A stretch of 64,000 bases of DNA from Chalciporus piperatus (GCA_038093975.1 JBBPTG010000039.1:1-64000), one strand, 5' to 3'; counted from the stretch's first letter, positions 19,130 to 32,208 are shown. The notes: a model not told the origin generated them from the letters alone. Program-made: numbers and translations.

Positions 19130-21196
19130 ATGGCGGAGGAAGAGGGTCTCATCATGCGCAGGCCGAAGCGTGCTACGGCTGGAAATCGGTGCGTAGTGGG
19201 CTTTCCATTGTGAACGGTTCGTTGACGGGGGGCGATAGGATGGAGATGGCGTTGGCCGAGTTGGCTTTGGAAGAACCACAGGAGGCCGAAGAGGACGTTG
19301 ATTTCGTGGTCGACAAGGGTGCGTGTGTTACGTCCCTTGTACTCGCTCAATTTGACTGATTGAATTGTGGTTCGCAGACGAGGAAGACATATTCGAGTCC
19401 GATTTCGCGAGCACAGACGACGAAGCTCCTCAAGAAAACGTCGACGAAGGCGATCAAACTGTCCGAGACGAGGAACGCAGAGAACGAAAGGTACGTCCCC
19501 TCTCATATCCCCCCTCTCATCTGTTGCTTAACCCTTCAATTCACGCACGCCCCGCCGTGTTGGATTCTCCAGACCGCCCGCTCTCGTGTCGAAAAAGCGA
19601 CTGCAGTAGCTCATGCACGACAACGAGTGACGTTTAACCCCGAAGCTTCCTTCTCCAAACCGAACTCGAAGCCAAAAGCGAAGCTGAAACGAAGGGTGTC
19701 CCTTGGTGTTGTTGTCGATGCTGAGACGGGGGAGGTTATTGAGGGCTCGGTTTCGGGGACGGTTGGGGTGAAGAGGCAGAGTAAGAGGAGACACACTGTT
19801 ATGAATACGTCGGCGACTGTGAATCGGATGAGGGATGCAGAGGAGAAGAAGGTGGGTGGTTGTTTCGACCCAAGTCGCTTTCCATGTGCTCTTAATGGCA
19901 TTTACCACACATCTGCAACAGGCTGCCATTCCGAAGAAGACCAAAACGATCACTCGACTACCTACACAAGACGAACTCATCAAACGTGCGCTCGACACCG
20001 AAGAAGGTAACATCATCGAACACCGAGATTACCTCCGTCTCGAAGAAGAGAAACGCGCCAAGGCTCGCGTGGTCAGACAAACGATCGAGGGCCCCATCTT
20101 GAGATGGATAAGCAAGAAAGAGACCATCCAAGTGGAGGTACCACTCCCCCCAGCACCACCTCCAGCACCTCAAACGACGACAACGAATGGGGCGCAATTG
20201 TATGCTGCAAAGTATAGCTTCGTGTATACTCCGGGAGTGGTGCCCGGGCCGTCGGGGACACAGGCATATAGCATGCCGTTCTATGTGTACACGCCCCCTG
20301 TTTCTCAGAGTGCGACATCAAAGGCTCAGGAAGCGTCTTCGAGCGGCGGGAAATTAGGCGAGTCGTCTGGATCTTCGCAACCGCTGCCTCCTGTGCAGCC
20401 TAGTGTTCCTCCGGCGGCAGGTGCTGCATCCGCGGGTACTACACCGCCTGCAATCTCCCCTCCTCCACCCTCGTCAACCGTCTCGACTCCAACAGCGTCT
20501 ACGTCAGTCATCCCTCCTATTTTGCCAGTCCCACCACAACCACAAGCGCCAACTCAACCTCAGCCGCAATCACAATCACAACCACAGTTACAATCCCAGC
20601 CACCCGTCTTCTTCTCCTACCCAACCGCCCCCGACGCACGTCCAACCGCCTACCGCCCCGAAGACGTCTGCAAAAACTACGTCATCCACGAACTCTCCCA
20701 ATCCGTCTCCTCCTCGAAACCCCCGTGGAAGGACACGATGACGGCCATGTTTGGGGATCACGTCAAGTGGGACGAACTGAAGGTGTTCACGGGCAAGGGA
20801 AGGCCGCTTGGTGGGTGTCTCCTTCTGCTTCGGTGCTCGTGTTTGATACGAGTGGCGTTATCTGACTGACTGACTGACGCTGACGCTGTTGCAGCTCGTC
20901 CGGTTCGAATGTGTTCCATCACGGGTCAACCCGCGAGATATCGTGATCCGAGGGCGAACGCACCGTTTGCGAGCGTGGATGCGTATCAGGTGTTGACACA
21001 GGTGATGGGGAGGGAATATGTGTGGTGTCATGTGTTGGGGTGTTATGTCGGGGTGAACGAGCGGAGTGCGGGCACGGGCACGGGCACGGGCTCGGGTGGT
21101 AGCGTGGAAGGGGGATCTCACACTAGGGATCGCGATGGCGAGGAATTGGAGGGGCCGATGGCGAAGCGGCGGAAGGTTGGGGTCGAAGGAGGGTGA
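19130..21196 (+). CDS. VPS72: YL1/VPS72 (SWR1-complex SWC2), H2A.Z-H2B binding subunit
   Basis: Exons 19130-19188, 19239-19318, 19378-19490, 19573-19851, 19922-20810 and 20895-21196 give 573 aa. The N-terminal half is the YL1 domain: RRPKRATAGNR, a highly acidic stretch (DEEDIFESDFAST..DDEA) that binds the H2A.Z-H2B dimer, and a basic region. Next is TQDELIKRALDTEEGNIIEHRDYL, and after a long Pro/Gln/Ser-rich linker the C-terminal YL1 block (RMCSITGQPARYRDPRANAPFAS..AYQVL). Role: nuclear subunit of SWR1 (and animal p400/TIP60), needed to deposit histone H2A.Z. A (GGGCAC)n stretch codes GTGTGTGSG near the end. Confidence 0.93.
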
Positions 21197-21300
21197 TTTC
21201 CGGATAGGTCAGTAGGCTGGCAAGGGGCTAGTCCTATTCATACTAGGTAGTCGGCGGTACCCAGTGATGGGGCGAGTACTTTTAATTTAAATGCATACAG

Positions 21301-21555
21301 CTAAGAACGGAAAACAATAAAGTACGGGTCAAGACTCGGATCCTCAAAGCTCCTCCGAATCAGAGAACAGATCGATAGTCCACTCCCCAGTAGAACCTTC
21401 CTCTCCTCGACACCCACGTAAATGCGCAGGTGCGTTCCGAACATGCTCACAGCCCATAGAGTGAACTTATACATCTCCGGGAACGTCCGTAAATCCCCAC
21501 AGGACACTGGTAAACCACGATCTGCGGAGAAGGAACTCGATAAAGAAAGAACAGA
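21301..21555 (-). pseudogene. unattached exon-like fragment downstream of TPR gene A
   Basis: A minus-strand frame open for about 80 codons ends at 21301. It has protein-like composition (EMYKFTLWAVSMFGTHLRIYV..., SLIRRSFEDPSLDPYFIVF) and an acceptor-like CCGCAG near its start. I cannot connect it by splicing to gene A, whose stop is at 21738. It may be a decayed last exon or a leftover of another family member. Confidence 0.3.
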
Positions 21556-21737
21556 TTACTACAGGCTCATTGCCATCGACAGCGACAATCCAAAGCTACA
21601 ATACTGTACAACGTCCCTTGCGGAAGATCATAAATCTATCCCTTTCGAGTAGGATAAAACGGTCCTTGAGGGGGATGTTGGGTAGCTGTTGAAATCCTCA
21701 GACAGTTCTGACGAAGGTGTGCGCGATCTGATAGGGG

Positions 21738-24700
21738 CTAAAAGAAGATGAACGACTGATCGGGCACGGTATGTAACTGAGCGCAAATCTCACAATATTG
21801 AGATGAGGGATCTAACTGAGCTTGCTTCGCAGAGGAAGATTGTGGAGGACTGATCCACATGGAGGCGTCATGTTCAGCTTGAAGTAGAAGAGAGTGGGCA
21901 GGCAAAGAAGACGCCTCTTTCACGTCGGCTACAAGGATCAGAACACCATGAACATCGTGACATGCGCAAGAATGATTAACAAAACTCACCCTTGGGTTGT
22001 GCCAATTGTGATGAGGCTGCTCTGGACTCCCACGCTAGCCCAGCGCCAGGCAACGCGGTCGGTGTCTCGAGCGGAGTGAGAGGCCCAAATAAACCAAAGA
22101 AATCACGGTCCGGAGGTACGACTGGTGGAGGTGGTTGCGGCCTTGCCCACATGACAGTACGCCAACCTGGAGTAGTTACGAAAGATATGTTTGAATCAGC
22201 ACGCGCGGTTCCCTTCCTCGAGCGCCTTGTAGAATGTTTAGGTGTATCGGGCGGTGGTGCCTTGGGATGTCCTGGAGGAATCCTATGGATCACCACCATC
22301 TGGTTAGGTCGGGGGTGGACATAGAACGAGCAGAAAACGAACCATTCGGAATCGAACTCTCCACCCGGTCCATACTTGGATTTCAACGTCAGAAGTTGTC
22401 CAAGCTCTCTGGAAACAGGCTTGAATATTACGCATGGAACAAGGAAGAGGTGTGGCGTACTGTTGCATACGGCGACGTTCTTCGCCCAGTCTAATGACGT
22501 CGCCCATGGTCTTCTTGACTTCATCGGCCAGTATGTGACTGATTTCTTCCCGAAGCTGTAAGAAATTTATGTTAGTCGCAGTGTTGGAAAGCTGGCGACT
22601 GCGCACCGTCCGGAATTTACGTGGTGCTTTGTCTCTATTTTTCTCCTGTCCACCACCGCCGTCATTCTTCCAGTCTTTGAAACGCAAATATCAACACCAT
22701 GCAATAAGAGAGGGCATGAAAGGCTTACAGTTTGAGAGAGCTTCGAGTATTTCACTTTGCTTTGTGTTATGCATCTGCAGTTCCTCAAGCAAGTCCTGTG
22801 CTGTAAGCAACTTCAGCATACTGTCTCCGTCATCATGATAACTGTGTATGAACATACCGGACAATTCCCCGGTAGTATTCTTCACTACCGCTTGATCGGC
22901 GAGCCGCAGCACCATCTTCATCAACTCTGGCACTTGTTCATCCTGCTCCGGGTTCTGTCGCACCAGGGACGTTAACTCCTCGCGCAATTTCTGGTCGCGT
23001 TCCTCGATGGTCATATTTCCTCCGACCTGCTCATCTGGGAGCATGACGACGATAGGATACTCTTCATTAGTGTTAGCTCCTTCGGAAGCTTCGTGTTGAC
23101 GTTTTTTGTCCCGGATCATTTCGTCCCTCGCTGCGTGAAGTGCGTCCAATATGTTGATGGCGCGGCTAATGTCAGCATCTTGTATTGCCGTGAGGACAGA
23201 TTCAACACTGGAGTTGAGATCCAGCCTTGGAAGTGGTCGTGAGTTTCGGAGAGCTAATGTCGTGGTCGGGTTGTCGTTTCTACGCTGCAACTCTGAGAGG
23301 CGACAGAGTCAGCCATCAAGATGTAGTCGAATCTTGTTTAACACTCACGTTGAGTCTGCGGCTCAACAAACTGCTCGAGATTTGAGATCATGTTACTGAA
23401 TGCTCCGATCGCTTCATCGTAGCGTTCCATGCCCCGCAGCGCATTGTACTTTCTTTCGTAGCCCCGGGGGGATAACGGGTTCAATATTATCGCCTGCGTT
23501 TCATCTTTATTGAGGATAAGTTCGAGCAAGAAGAACACTACGAGCCTACCTCGTTGGCATCGTCCAGAGCGTTATCCCATTCTCGTGTCCCTACGTATGC
23601 TTTGCTGCGTTTCACAAGAATGCCATCTCGCGTGTTCGGATCCATCTTGATGGCGGCGGAATACTTGGTGATAGCTTCAGGGTAGTCTTGGGACCACAGC
23701 GCAGCGTCACCTAGGCTTTCCAGCGACCTGAGACATTGGTAGTGGAACTCTGAACTCGGTCGGCAGATTAATCTTACGTAGGTTGGGGAGGAACCACTCA
23801 CTGTTCAACCATTCGGCATTGCCTTTCCTCGCCTTGACGTTCTCTCCGAGATCTTGCGTCATCGTCTCAAGTGCGATCGTTGCTTCCTTGAATTTCCCAG
23901 TGATATATAATCCTTCGCAATGTTGCTGGTAGACAGTATATTGCAAGTTGTCAAACTTCCAACCAGATATCTGAAGCTAGTAAGAGCACTGTGAAAATGA
24001 GTGGAAGTCGTATGGCATACCAGGGAAATCGTGTCAACTTGATCCATGATCTCATCGAATGGGGCAAGCGACCGTGCCTTTTCCAAGAGTTGTAGTGCTC
24101 TTTCGTAGTCCTCGTTCTTCATGGCCGAGGTTGCGAGCCGAAGAAACATGTGTGCCTAATGAGGTGGTCACACAGGCTTCTCACATAAGTTCATTTACAA
24201 AAAGACTTGCCTGAACAGAGGAGCATGTTGATCTGAAATCTGTCGGGCAGTGTTCAAGAAGATCGGCAATGCAAGCCATGCTTTCCGCGTGGTACTCGGC
24301 TTGAAACAACACAACGGACTGGCAGTGGGCAATGAGTGGACGTGTTGGCGTCACACGTGCGACGCACCTTGACGAGCACCGCGAAGTCTTTATCATGGAC
24401 ATCGCAGTCTCGAATGGCAAGGTTGAGAGCCTGCAATGCAGATCCATATTTCTCAAGGCCAAACAAGGCAAGGCCTTTTGCAATGTTAGCAATCACAGAC
24501 GATTGAATGCCGATCGACTTCACGGGCAAACATCAGATACAGATCGTTTTCCGTGAAAGGAACAGAGAAGCACCGTTTCAGCATCCCTTAAGGAAGAATC
24601 CCAGCGTTGCAATCGTGCACGGAGAAGCGCACGACCGGCAAACATAGAGTGGTTGGAACCAGTGGTTTGGACAATCTGTTTTGACAGTATTTCTTCAGCA

Positions 24701-26288
24701 TCAATCAGCTTGTCTGCTTCCCATGCTTGACGAGCTGCATCGCTGAGATCCACGACTCGTATAGAGAGATCACTAGATGTGAAATGAGTACATATCCGGT
24801 TGTCGATTATACTGATACCTACCTGATACTTTTCAGAGATACGACGCCTGGAACGAATGAGTAGTTATGACAGTGTAACGTTGACGACCTACCATTGTGC
24901 GAGAGTAAACGGTAGTTTTCAGAAATTACTTTCTCTAGCTGACCTTCATCTTCAAGGTCCTCTGGCTTCAGCAGCCCCTGATAGATGGGGGATAAAGCGT
25001 GGACAAATACTAGTACAAAATGAGTGACGACAAACCTTCTTGAGTAAGACAGTCCACTGGCTATCATGCGTAATAGAAATGGTGGCATTGGGATCCTACG
25101 CAGTGAATCCAGATATCGACTCGGATCATCGTGAACTGTAGTCAAAATACAATGATACACACCTTCCTCAACAGATATCGGTTCACGATGTCAGATGGGT
25201 GGACGCTCTGGTACGCTTGTCAGGAATGAACAATGCCTCATAACACACTGCAAACTGACCCGGGGAGCCTCTGGTACGTGACTAACTGTCACAACTCTAC
25301 TGCCGCTTGCATCATTGGGGGCCGAGGTCCTAGTTGCTCCTGGCCCCTCGCCCTGGTCTGTGGCTCCTCTACCCTTACCGCCCTTCGGTACAAGGCTTTT
25401 CAAGAATTTCGCAGCACCAGAACGACCTTGGCTTCCACTGAGGAACTTTGTTGGTCGCGGCTCAACAGGCGAGGCGTCAACCACAACTTTAACCCATTTT
25501 TTGCCCAATAGGTTGTCCCTGAGCGCGATTTTGAACCCGCTGATGAATGGGGTCTGACTGGGAATCCCCGAGTCATCCAATGGCCCCACACGCCAATGGA
25601 GAGCACGCATTGACTCCCACGTGTAGGCTGCTGTGGTATTGCCGTCACCGACCTGTCCGGCCTTAAAGTGAGCAGGAAATTCTGTAGCTGTTCCAGTGGT
25701 TTCATGGAAGGCGGCAACGGACCAAGAACGCGATTTGTAAAACCCGGTAATTAGATAGAGGGAGTCATCCCTGATGATGCGACCGAGGCGTTGCCGGGCG
25801 AAATTGTACCATTCCTCCCCATTTTTCTCAGCCACGTCGCTGAAAAGCTGATGCTTGAGGAGAGAGTAACTCTCAGCGCCATGAGGGAGGATGAGTAGTG
25901 CCCCTTCGCTAGATGGGAGACTGAATTCGTAGTTGGACGGCTCCCCTGTCTTGACCGGTGTACTAACTGAAGAAACCGAAATAACCTGGCCAGGACTCTC
26001 GGCATGAGGAAAGAATCCAATATCCAGGGGATTTAGGTTGACGGATGTGAAATTGTCGGGTACACCGTTGACTTGATGGAAGGAATGTTCGCGAGACAAA
26101 CATATGTTGAAAAAGACGTCGAAACTGCCATTCCCTGGAACGACCACGCCGACATCGCCGATCATTAGTCCTTCCTGACGATAACGTAGAAACTGGGCGC
26201 CCAGCTCTGGAGTCCAAAGCGGATATCCGTATTTGAGGGGGAGCAGTTGCCTGGCGTACACCTGAGGTGGAGGGTCATTCCTGGGCAT
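21738..26288 (-). CDS. TPR-array protein with fungal N-terminal domain (paralogue A)
   Basis: Eighteen exons, from 26288-25260 to 21928-21738, give 1,208 aa with every phase closing. Residues 1-345 form a conserved domain: YGYPLWTPE, GLMIGDVGVVVPGNGSFDVFF, EGALLILPHGAES, DSLYLITGFYKSRSW and FISGFKIALRDNL. I know it only from uncharacterised Agaricomycete proteins. A short hinge follows (HPSDIVNRYLL, ITHDSQWTVLLKKGLLKPEDL). About 400-720 is a helical-repeat array of TPR type (ARQAWEADKLIDAEEIL, LGDAALWSQDYPEAITKYSAAIKMDP, REWDNALDDANE). The C-terminus has coiled-coil stretches and a Pro-rich tail (DFFGLFGPLTP). Intron 8 is a GC-AG intron at the same place as in paralogue B. Function is unknown; a scaffold or regulatory receptor is the obvious guess. 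Confidence 0.72.
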
Positions 26289-26501
26289 CCTAGTGGCCCA
26301 GTTTGAGGTGAGACGAGCGTTCGAACTTTGGGAATCGGTTACGTGAGTTTGTCTGGCTCTCGGCGCTAAAATCAGTTCTCATGATCAAGGCGCTAGACTT
26401 GACTCGGACTCGACGGAGTCGCGTGTGTCCTTCAAGTTTCACAACCGAAATAGCCTTGTCCAAGTTAGTTGCAACGTTCCAGGAAAGTTGAGAAGTCGAA
26501 A
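26289..26501. promoter_or_regulatory. divergent promoter region, paralogue A / gene at 26.5 kb
   Basis: 213 bp between opposed start codons of two genes that share C-terminal homology. This raises the possibility of common regulation. Confidence 0.4.
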
Positions 26502-28634
26502 ATGTCTTCACCTTCTCCATCCAGTCCCTCTGGGTTGTCGTCGACATCGAAATTCACCCACTCTCTTGCCCCCTCACCTCCTGGGTTGACTGACCTTGAT
26601 ACAACCTCTGGATCGTCACGGTCGAGCCAAACAGCCTCTGATGTCCCTGTCGATTCAGAGGAAGCGACGATCACAGTGGCGAATCTCCATGAGATCTTGG
26701 CACGGATACTTGAACAGACAAATGACCTTTGGGAAAGGCAAGAGTCCACCAACCGCATGTTGGACGAACTTCGACAATCAATATCTGTGCCGCACTGGGA
26801 CCACCGTACAGAGATTGATGGGCGCTTGCATCGCATTGAAAGTTTGACAGAGACATTGGTCGAACAAACAGCAGACCGTGCCTTCAGTGCTGATGCAGTG
26901 CACAGAAGCAGGGCGAGCAGGACAGGACAAGCCCAGGAGTCTGTCCAAGAGTCAAGTCATTCCGCAACCGATGTTGGTCACGAGTCTGACAAGCAGTCGC
27001 TCGCCGGGTCGCTGACACATTTCTCCCGATATCATCCAGGACACAATGCCAATCCAAACCAGTACTTCCACATTCAAATCCAGCGACCAAGAAGTTCCGG
27101 AACCCTTGAACGTATGCCATCTGTCTCACATTCCTGATATTGTTTGGATTGATCCCAAGTTTAGATATCGTCACACCTCGCACCCCAAGGTACAGGCCAT
27201 GCTACCGAGGTATTCTTCTATCTGAGTTCTCCTATAATTTAGACTGAATTGGCAGTCATTTTCGCCCCACATAACTGTCTTGCCTCCGCCGCCGCCAAAT
27301 GTCCATGGCGAACAACCAGGCACTACGGCGAATGAACATATCCATAATGAAGGACATGAAGCTACAATTACTGCTACCGTGGAGAACACTCATACCTTGA
27401 GTGAGCCCGAGAACGTGACGGAGATCCGTCTTATAGCGGATCAAACACAAGTCGCCACAGTGGAATGGGCTGTGGCGTTGGGAAATCGGTTGGCCGATGT
27501 TACTAACTTGGTTCAGCGATATGTGGACCAGTGGCAAAAGAAGACTGACTTGATGGAGCAGTTCTATGCAGAGCGTCATCGCGGGGAGGAAGGACGGGAT
27601 CGGCAGATTCACGAAATGTTAGGCATGACGTATTGGCTTGTGAAGGAAGCAGGGGAAGCTAGACAGCGTGAAGAAAGCAGGCAAGCAAATGAGGGTAAAC
27701 CTGGTAAGTAGGCTCGATGACTCTCAATCTTGCAGCAGCTTGAAGTTGTGACACAGGCATCGAAATCCTCACCAAAGAACTTGACAGACAGAGCGAGAAA
27801 CAACGAGAATTCCTCGGTGCGCTGTCGGATAGTGAGTGTCTGAAGCACGCTGCGAACTTAACTGATCCTTAGCGTTTCCTAAGGCTGGAGAGCAGATGGC
27901 AGCAGACTATATGAGGAGATGATCAGTGCTGTCCGTGACACTGCTAGCGAGCAAGTTCCTTACAATGTCCAGGGGGTACATATCAGTTTTCGCTTCAGGG
28001 AGTTAACCCGCATTGACTTGCCATAGTACCTCGATGAGTTTAGTAAGTCTCTTTCCGTTGAGGTCCGACTGCTCTTGGGTGAGGTTGGCAAGCTGCGGGA
28101 GGAACGAAGGAGTATTCAGCAGTGCGCATCCTTTTCTCAACATCTTTATTGATTTGTACATTTGCCCCCAGTGAACTTGGGTTCCTCCTGTCCATGAAAT
28201 CTAGTCACTTACCAGGTGGAGAGTTCGCTCCTGAATGGTTCGTTCCGTTGCACTTGTTATTCTGAGTTTGACAAAACATTCTACAGGATTCTGCCATCGC
28301 CATCCAATTACTATTCTCCTGAAGTAACTCCATTAACAACTGACCCGCCTCTGCCGGAAATTCCACTTCGGCGATCGGCGTGGCGTCCTGTCAGACTTCG
28401 AGATGCCAGTCGCAGATCAGAGCCAGAGCCAATTCTGGTTCCGGGACCCGGAGATGTCCAGTCATGGGCTACCTGGCAGCGTAAGTTCTTGTGAGGACAC
28501 TCGGTGACAGATTATTTTGACACGTATTTTCAGCCAATCCCGCGTTGGCTCCTACGCTACCGCCTGAGGATGTTCTATTTCTTTATGATCGTGGAAGTCC
28601 TGGGTTGTTCGGACCTCCCTCTCCGCGCAGCTGA
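26502..28634 (+). CDS. coiled-coil protein homologous to the C-terminal part of TPR paralogue A
   Basis: A multi-exon gene starting MSSPSPSSPSG. Exon 1 runs to about 27109, with further exons at about 27166-27190, 27243-27702, 27757-27830, 27885-27977, 28027-28120, 28172-28239, 28288-28471 and 28534-28634; small shifts are possible. Segments with heptad character include EEATITVANLHEILARILEQ and the block around VDQWQKKTDLMEQF. The C-terminal third parallels paralogue A in order: GEVGKLREERRSIQ (A: GDVIRLGEERRRMQ), ELGFLLSMK (A: ELGQLLTLK), PGGEFAPEW (A: PGGEFDSEW), and a Pro-rich tail ending GLFGPPSP. The N-terminal domain and TPR array are absent. I infer a split or truncated family member transcribed divergently from A. 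Confidence 0.6.
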
Positions 28635-28789
28635 TATCATGGCTAGGATGACGTATCTCGTTTCCCATTTCGTCTTAATGGATCCTTTGGCCCTTCGCAA
28701 CTACAAGTTGAGCCTGCTGAGGATTTTTAAACATAAAGTTGTCGTATATCACAAGAACTCGGGCCTGTATGAATATTCAAAACAGTAGC

Positions 28790-29490
28790 GAACCATACCA
28801 TTTTTACTGCGTGGAGATTCCGATCCCAAAGCTTACTTTCCCCAAGCTCGTTCTTGCGGGATTGGGTGGCCTTCCAAGTTGATGGAAGGGCGGCGTTCCA
28901 TGGAGTGATATCATGGGGGGCCAGCAGTGCTTCAACCAGCGACTCCCTCTTGATGTCATTATCGACAGAATGACCTCCACCGAACTCGACCACATCGCTG
29001 ATCAGCTGATCGTCGTTCTCAACGAGATGCGCTCATACACGAGCACGACGACGCTCGGCCCGTCCCTCACCGGCGGTCCCTACAACAACCGGTTCATGCC
29101 TACCCTTGGCACCCTCCAGACAAATTTGCAAGCGTCAAGGAGTACCTCGAACACTACCGTAGCATGTTCCTCGACTTCTGCGGACCCGAGTACGTGGACG
29201 AGTCATTCAGCTGCTTCCCGACGGAAGCCGCGGTCTACCTCACCCACGGCGACCTCCTCCCTCGCAACATTCTCGTCGACGGTTCCAGGATTACTGCCAT
29301 CATTGACTGGGAGACCACCGGCTTTTACCCCGAATTCTGGGAACTTGAATATTGCCGGATGCACGATCTGGGATTGATGACGCCTGGATGGGCACACGTC
29401 CTCGCGCGCATAAAGTTTCTAGGTCCGCGTCGGAGCAGGAGATCACAGCTGTATATGAGATCCTTAGCGATCTCGATTACAACAGCGTTG
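28790..29490 (+). pseudogene. broken aminoglycoside-phosphotransferase-like kinase
   Basis: Parts of the APH/choline-kinase-like fold are readable, but in different frames. The N-lobe piece (CVEIPIPKLTFPKLVLAGLG) ends in a stop. Then comes DRMTSTELDHIADQLIVVLNE...GGPYNNRFMP, then after a one-base shift PPDKFASVKEYLEHYRSMF. The catalytic loop LTHGDLLPRNILVDG and metal site IIDWETTGFYPEFWE follow, and after another shift comes a tail. Catalytic Asp and Asn of HGDLLPRN are still present. Stops and at least two frameshifts make it a pseudogene of the large fungal APH family. Confidence 0.75.
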
Positions 29491-30239
29491 CGTGTAGTCA
29501 TTGTGAGTCCGGTCCATCCCCCACCCGCTCAGTTGTTGTTTATACTATGCTGAAGCATGCCGTTCGAGCGGGGGCTGCTGATACGTGCTGTCATCGTTGT
29601 GTCTCATGCTTGCCATTCCGAGTCATTGGTCAAGTTTTCAAATTTCTTCATATCTCGCCGCGCGCTGCCAGTGAGCACAATATCCAAACCCTCCTGGACC
29701 TCACTCTCGAGAAGTTTGAGTTCGAGGTCACTCGGGAGGCTTTGGATGGTTGGGCTTGGGCTCTACTCCGGAGACGTGTCCATTTCTCGCCGGGCCGGAG
29801 GCAGTTGGCGCATTCTCGATGATCTCCGAGTCTGTGCGCAAAAAGAACTGTTGCTGCTGCCAACAGATCTATGAACCGGACATACCCACCACAAGTATAG
29901 TGTTCGGAATCCGCCAGTTGCTGTACTGGATGGATGGCATCTCACGTGGCTTTCTTCGGAGATTTGTCCCATAAATTGATGTGCGTTTTGTGGTATCGAC
30001 CAAATGTCCATGTAGGTAAGGGGAACGCTTAAACATCACAAGTCCATTCAAAATCACAGATAAATCCTTAAATGAATTTAACGCATGGTCCAGGATGAGC
30101 CTTTCGAATCCAACAGGGCGTTCATCGCGATCGGAAGACGGAGAAAAGAACCAGATGCCGATGGTCATCCAGTTCTAAAAATGACGGGGATAGTAGCTGA
30201 ATTCTCTCGCATTTGCTAGAAAACGCGAATTAGCAGCCG
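29491..30239. other. intergenic region, no supported gene
   Basis: Between the kinase pseudogene and the 3' end of paralogue B. Short frames on both strands lack family features or splice support. It may contain further pseudogene debris. Confidence 0.4.
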
Positions 30240-32208
30240 TTATTGAATGGGTAGGCGAGACATTGAGGTCTCACTTTGCGGAGCAACATTTTGGGGAACT
30301 GGATTTGGTTTGGGCATGGGCAGGGGCATGGGCTGCGGAAACGAAGGCAGCGCAGTCCTTCGAGGAGAACCAGGCGATCGGTACCAGCCATGCGGTGTGT
30401 CGCCGGCTAGTGTTGGTGCCAAAGTAAATTGGGGAACGGTCTGCGGAGTGAACCCGAGGGGGTGCGAGGGAAGAGGAGTTACCGCTGGCGTACTCCATAA
30501 ACTCGCAAGAGGTGGGAAGAAGGTTGATCCGTGTAAACTTCCTGGGTATGGCAGACGTAATGCTGCTAAGCGACCTATTTCATCCTGTAGCAGATGGATC
30601 TTCTGCATCATAGCCTCTAACTCGGCCTGTGTATTTTTTTTATCTCTCGTAAGACCGTCATCAAGAGCAGCCACCATCTCCGTCAGTTTTCGTAGTTGAT
30701 CTATAGTTTGGATACACATAAGTGCCATGGTCATATCGATTTCATTGTAAGATTTGGCACCTACTTGACGCATCATTTGAAGCTGAGCGACCCGTATCAA
30801 CACTCGCTTGGTCAGAAGTTGCGGCCACACTCCGCGGTCCAGCTCGTCTGGCTCGGACATGACCCGTAAGCCGTTCACCAAGGCCTGCGGCCGCCCCGGT
30901 CGGCTCCCGTGATCGATCCACTAGTAGAGCCCTCAGGTATACATGCCAATCCATCTCTCGCTCGGTGTACTGACACGCACCTGGTGTCGCGATCTTCGCT
31001 AAGCGGGCTAAATCCTCGCTAAGCTGTTCAAGTCTCGCAGTTACTCCCTTCAACTCGGTTTGTCTGTCTTGCACATCCTTCCCAAGCCAATCATTGAGAT
31101 TGGTCATGTACCTCATGAGCTCTCGGTGTAGATCTATGTTCGCGACTTGTCCAAGTCGATGTTCCTACCGTAAATTTGAAGATGACTATCGCTGCCCCAG
31201 AACACTTGCGTAGCTCACTTACATATAATATTGTATTCAACGTATCCGACATTGTATTCGGACCATGGTGCGCTGTCTGTTACAGCTGGTCATCCAGAGA
31301 TAAAGTGAGCGAAACCGCGGTGACTCACTGGGGAGTATGTTGACGGTAGGTCAACATTGGGATAGTGTACCATTGTAGCTGGGTTATATATATGAGGCTC
31401 GGGCATCTGCAGTGTAAATGAAAAAACCTCCACTCAGCGAGAAGATGACGACCCACTGGGAAAACAGATTGCCTGATATTGTCCTTGGGATGCGGGAGGT
31501 GACCTCCATCCTGAAGGCACAATGAGAAGATGACTCGGAAGATCACTGGTGGGCTGGCGGCTTACTGAATAAGGCGACATTGGCTCGGAAGGTGGCATCA
31601 CATTGATACTTGGTATGGGTAAACCCGAATTTAGAGCACCCTGGATATGCTGAGGCCTTGGAGGTGGGGATAAAAGGCTGGGATGTTCTATGGAATCCTC
31701 CATGGAAAAAGGTAGCCGATTTGGTACATCCCATTCTGCCGGGGAAATGAGGGTGTCAGGTGCTCGGTCAGGCAGTGGCAGGGGGCTAGCTGTGGGAGAC
31801 ATTTATGAAACAGAAATACTATTGGGCAATATAGTCCCATACCTGAACTATCCTCTGGGTTCGGTCTGTCAGGGAAGAGCGAAGTATGTGGTCGATCATC
31901 TGCATGGCGTGTGTACGTTTCGGGGAAATCGTTGGATTGGCCAGCGCCTTGATGTTCGTCAACGTCGTCCTCGTTTCTGTCCGTCTGTATCCTTCTGGCA
32001 TCTCGCTGGTGACGTCGACGGTGAGGAGCGTGATCGCTGTGAAAGCCCTGATTCCGCCTACGTCGCGGATTAACTTCGTGGGAATCATCAGATCGAGGTC
32101 GTCTCGGATATTCCAGAAGGGAAGAAGGACCGCGAATATCGTCCCTGAGACTGCCATGAAGCCTGCGCGTGTATCCACTTCCACGACCCGGTGGATCGTC
32201 CCCTTCGC

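Noticed and set aside
31434..31802. Stop at 31434 as the end of paralogue B
   Set aside because: A 56-nt intron with GTAAGC donor and CCTTCAG acceptor and a second 50-nt intron carry the frame onward into the coiled-coil region.
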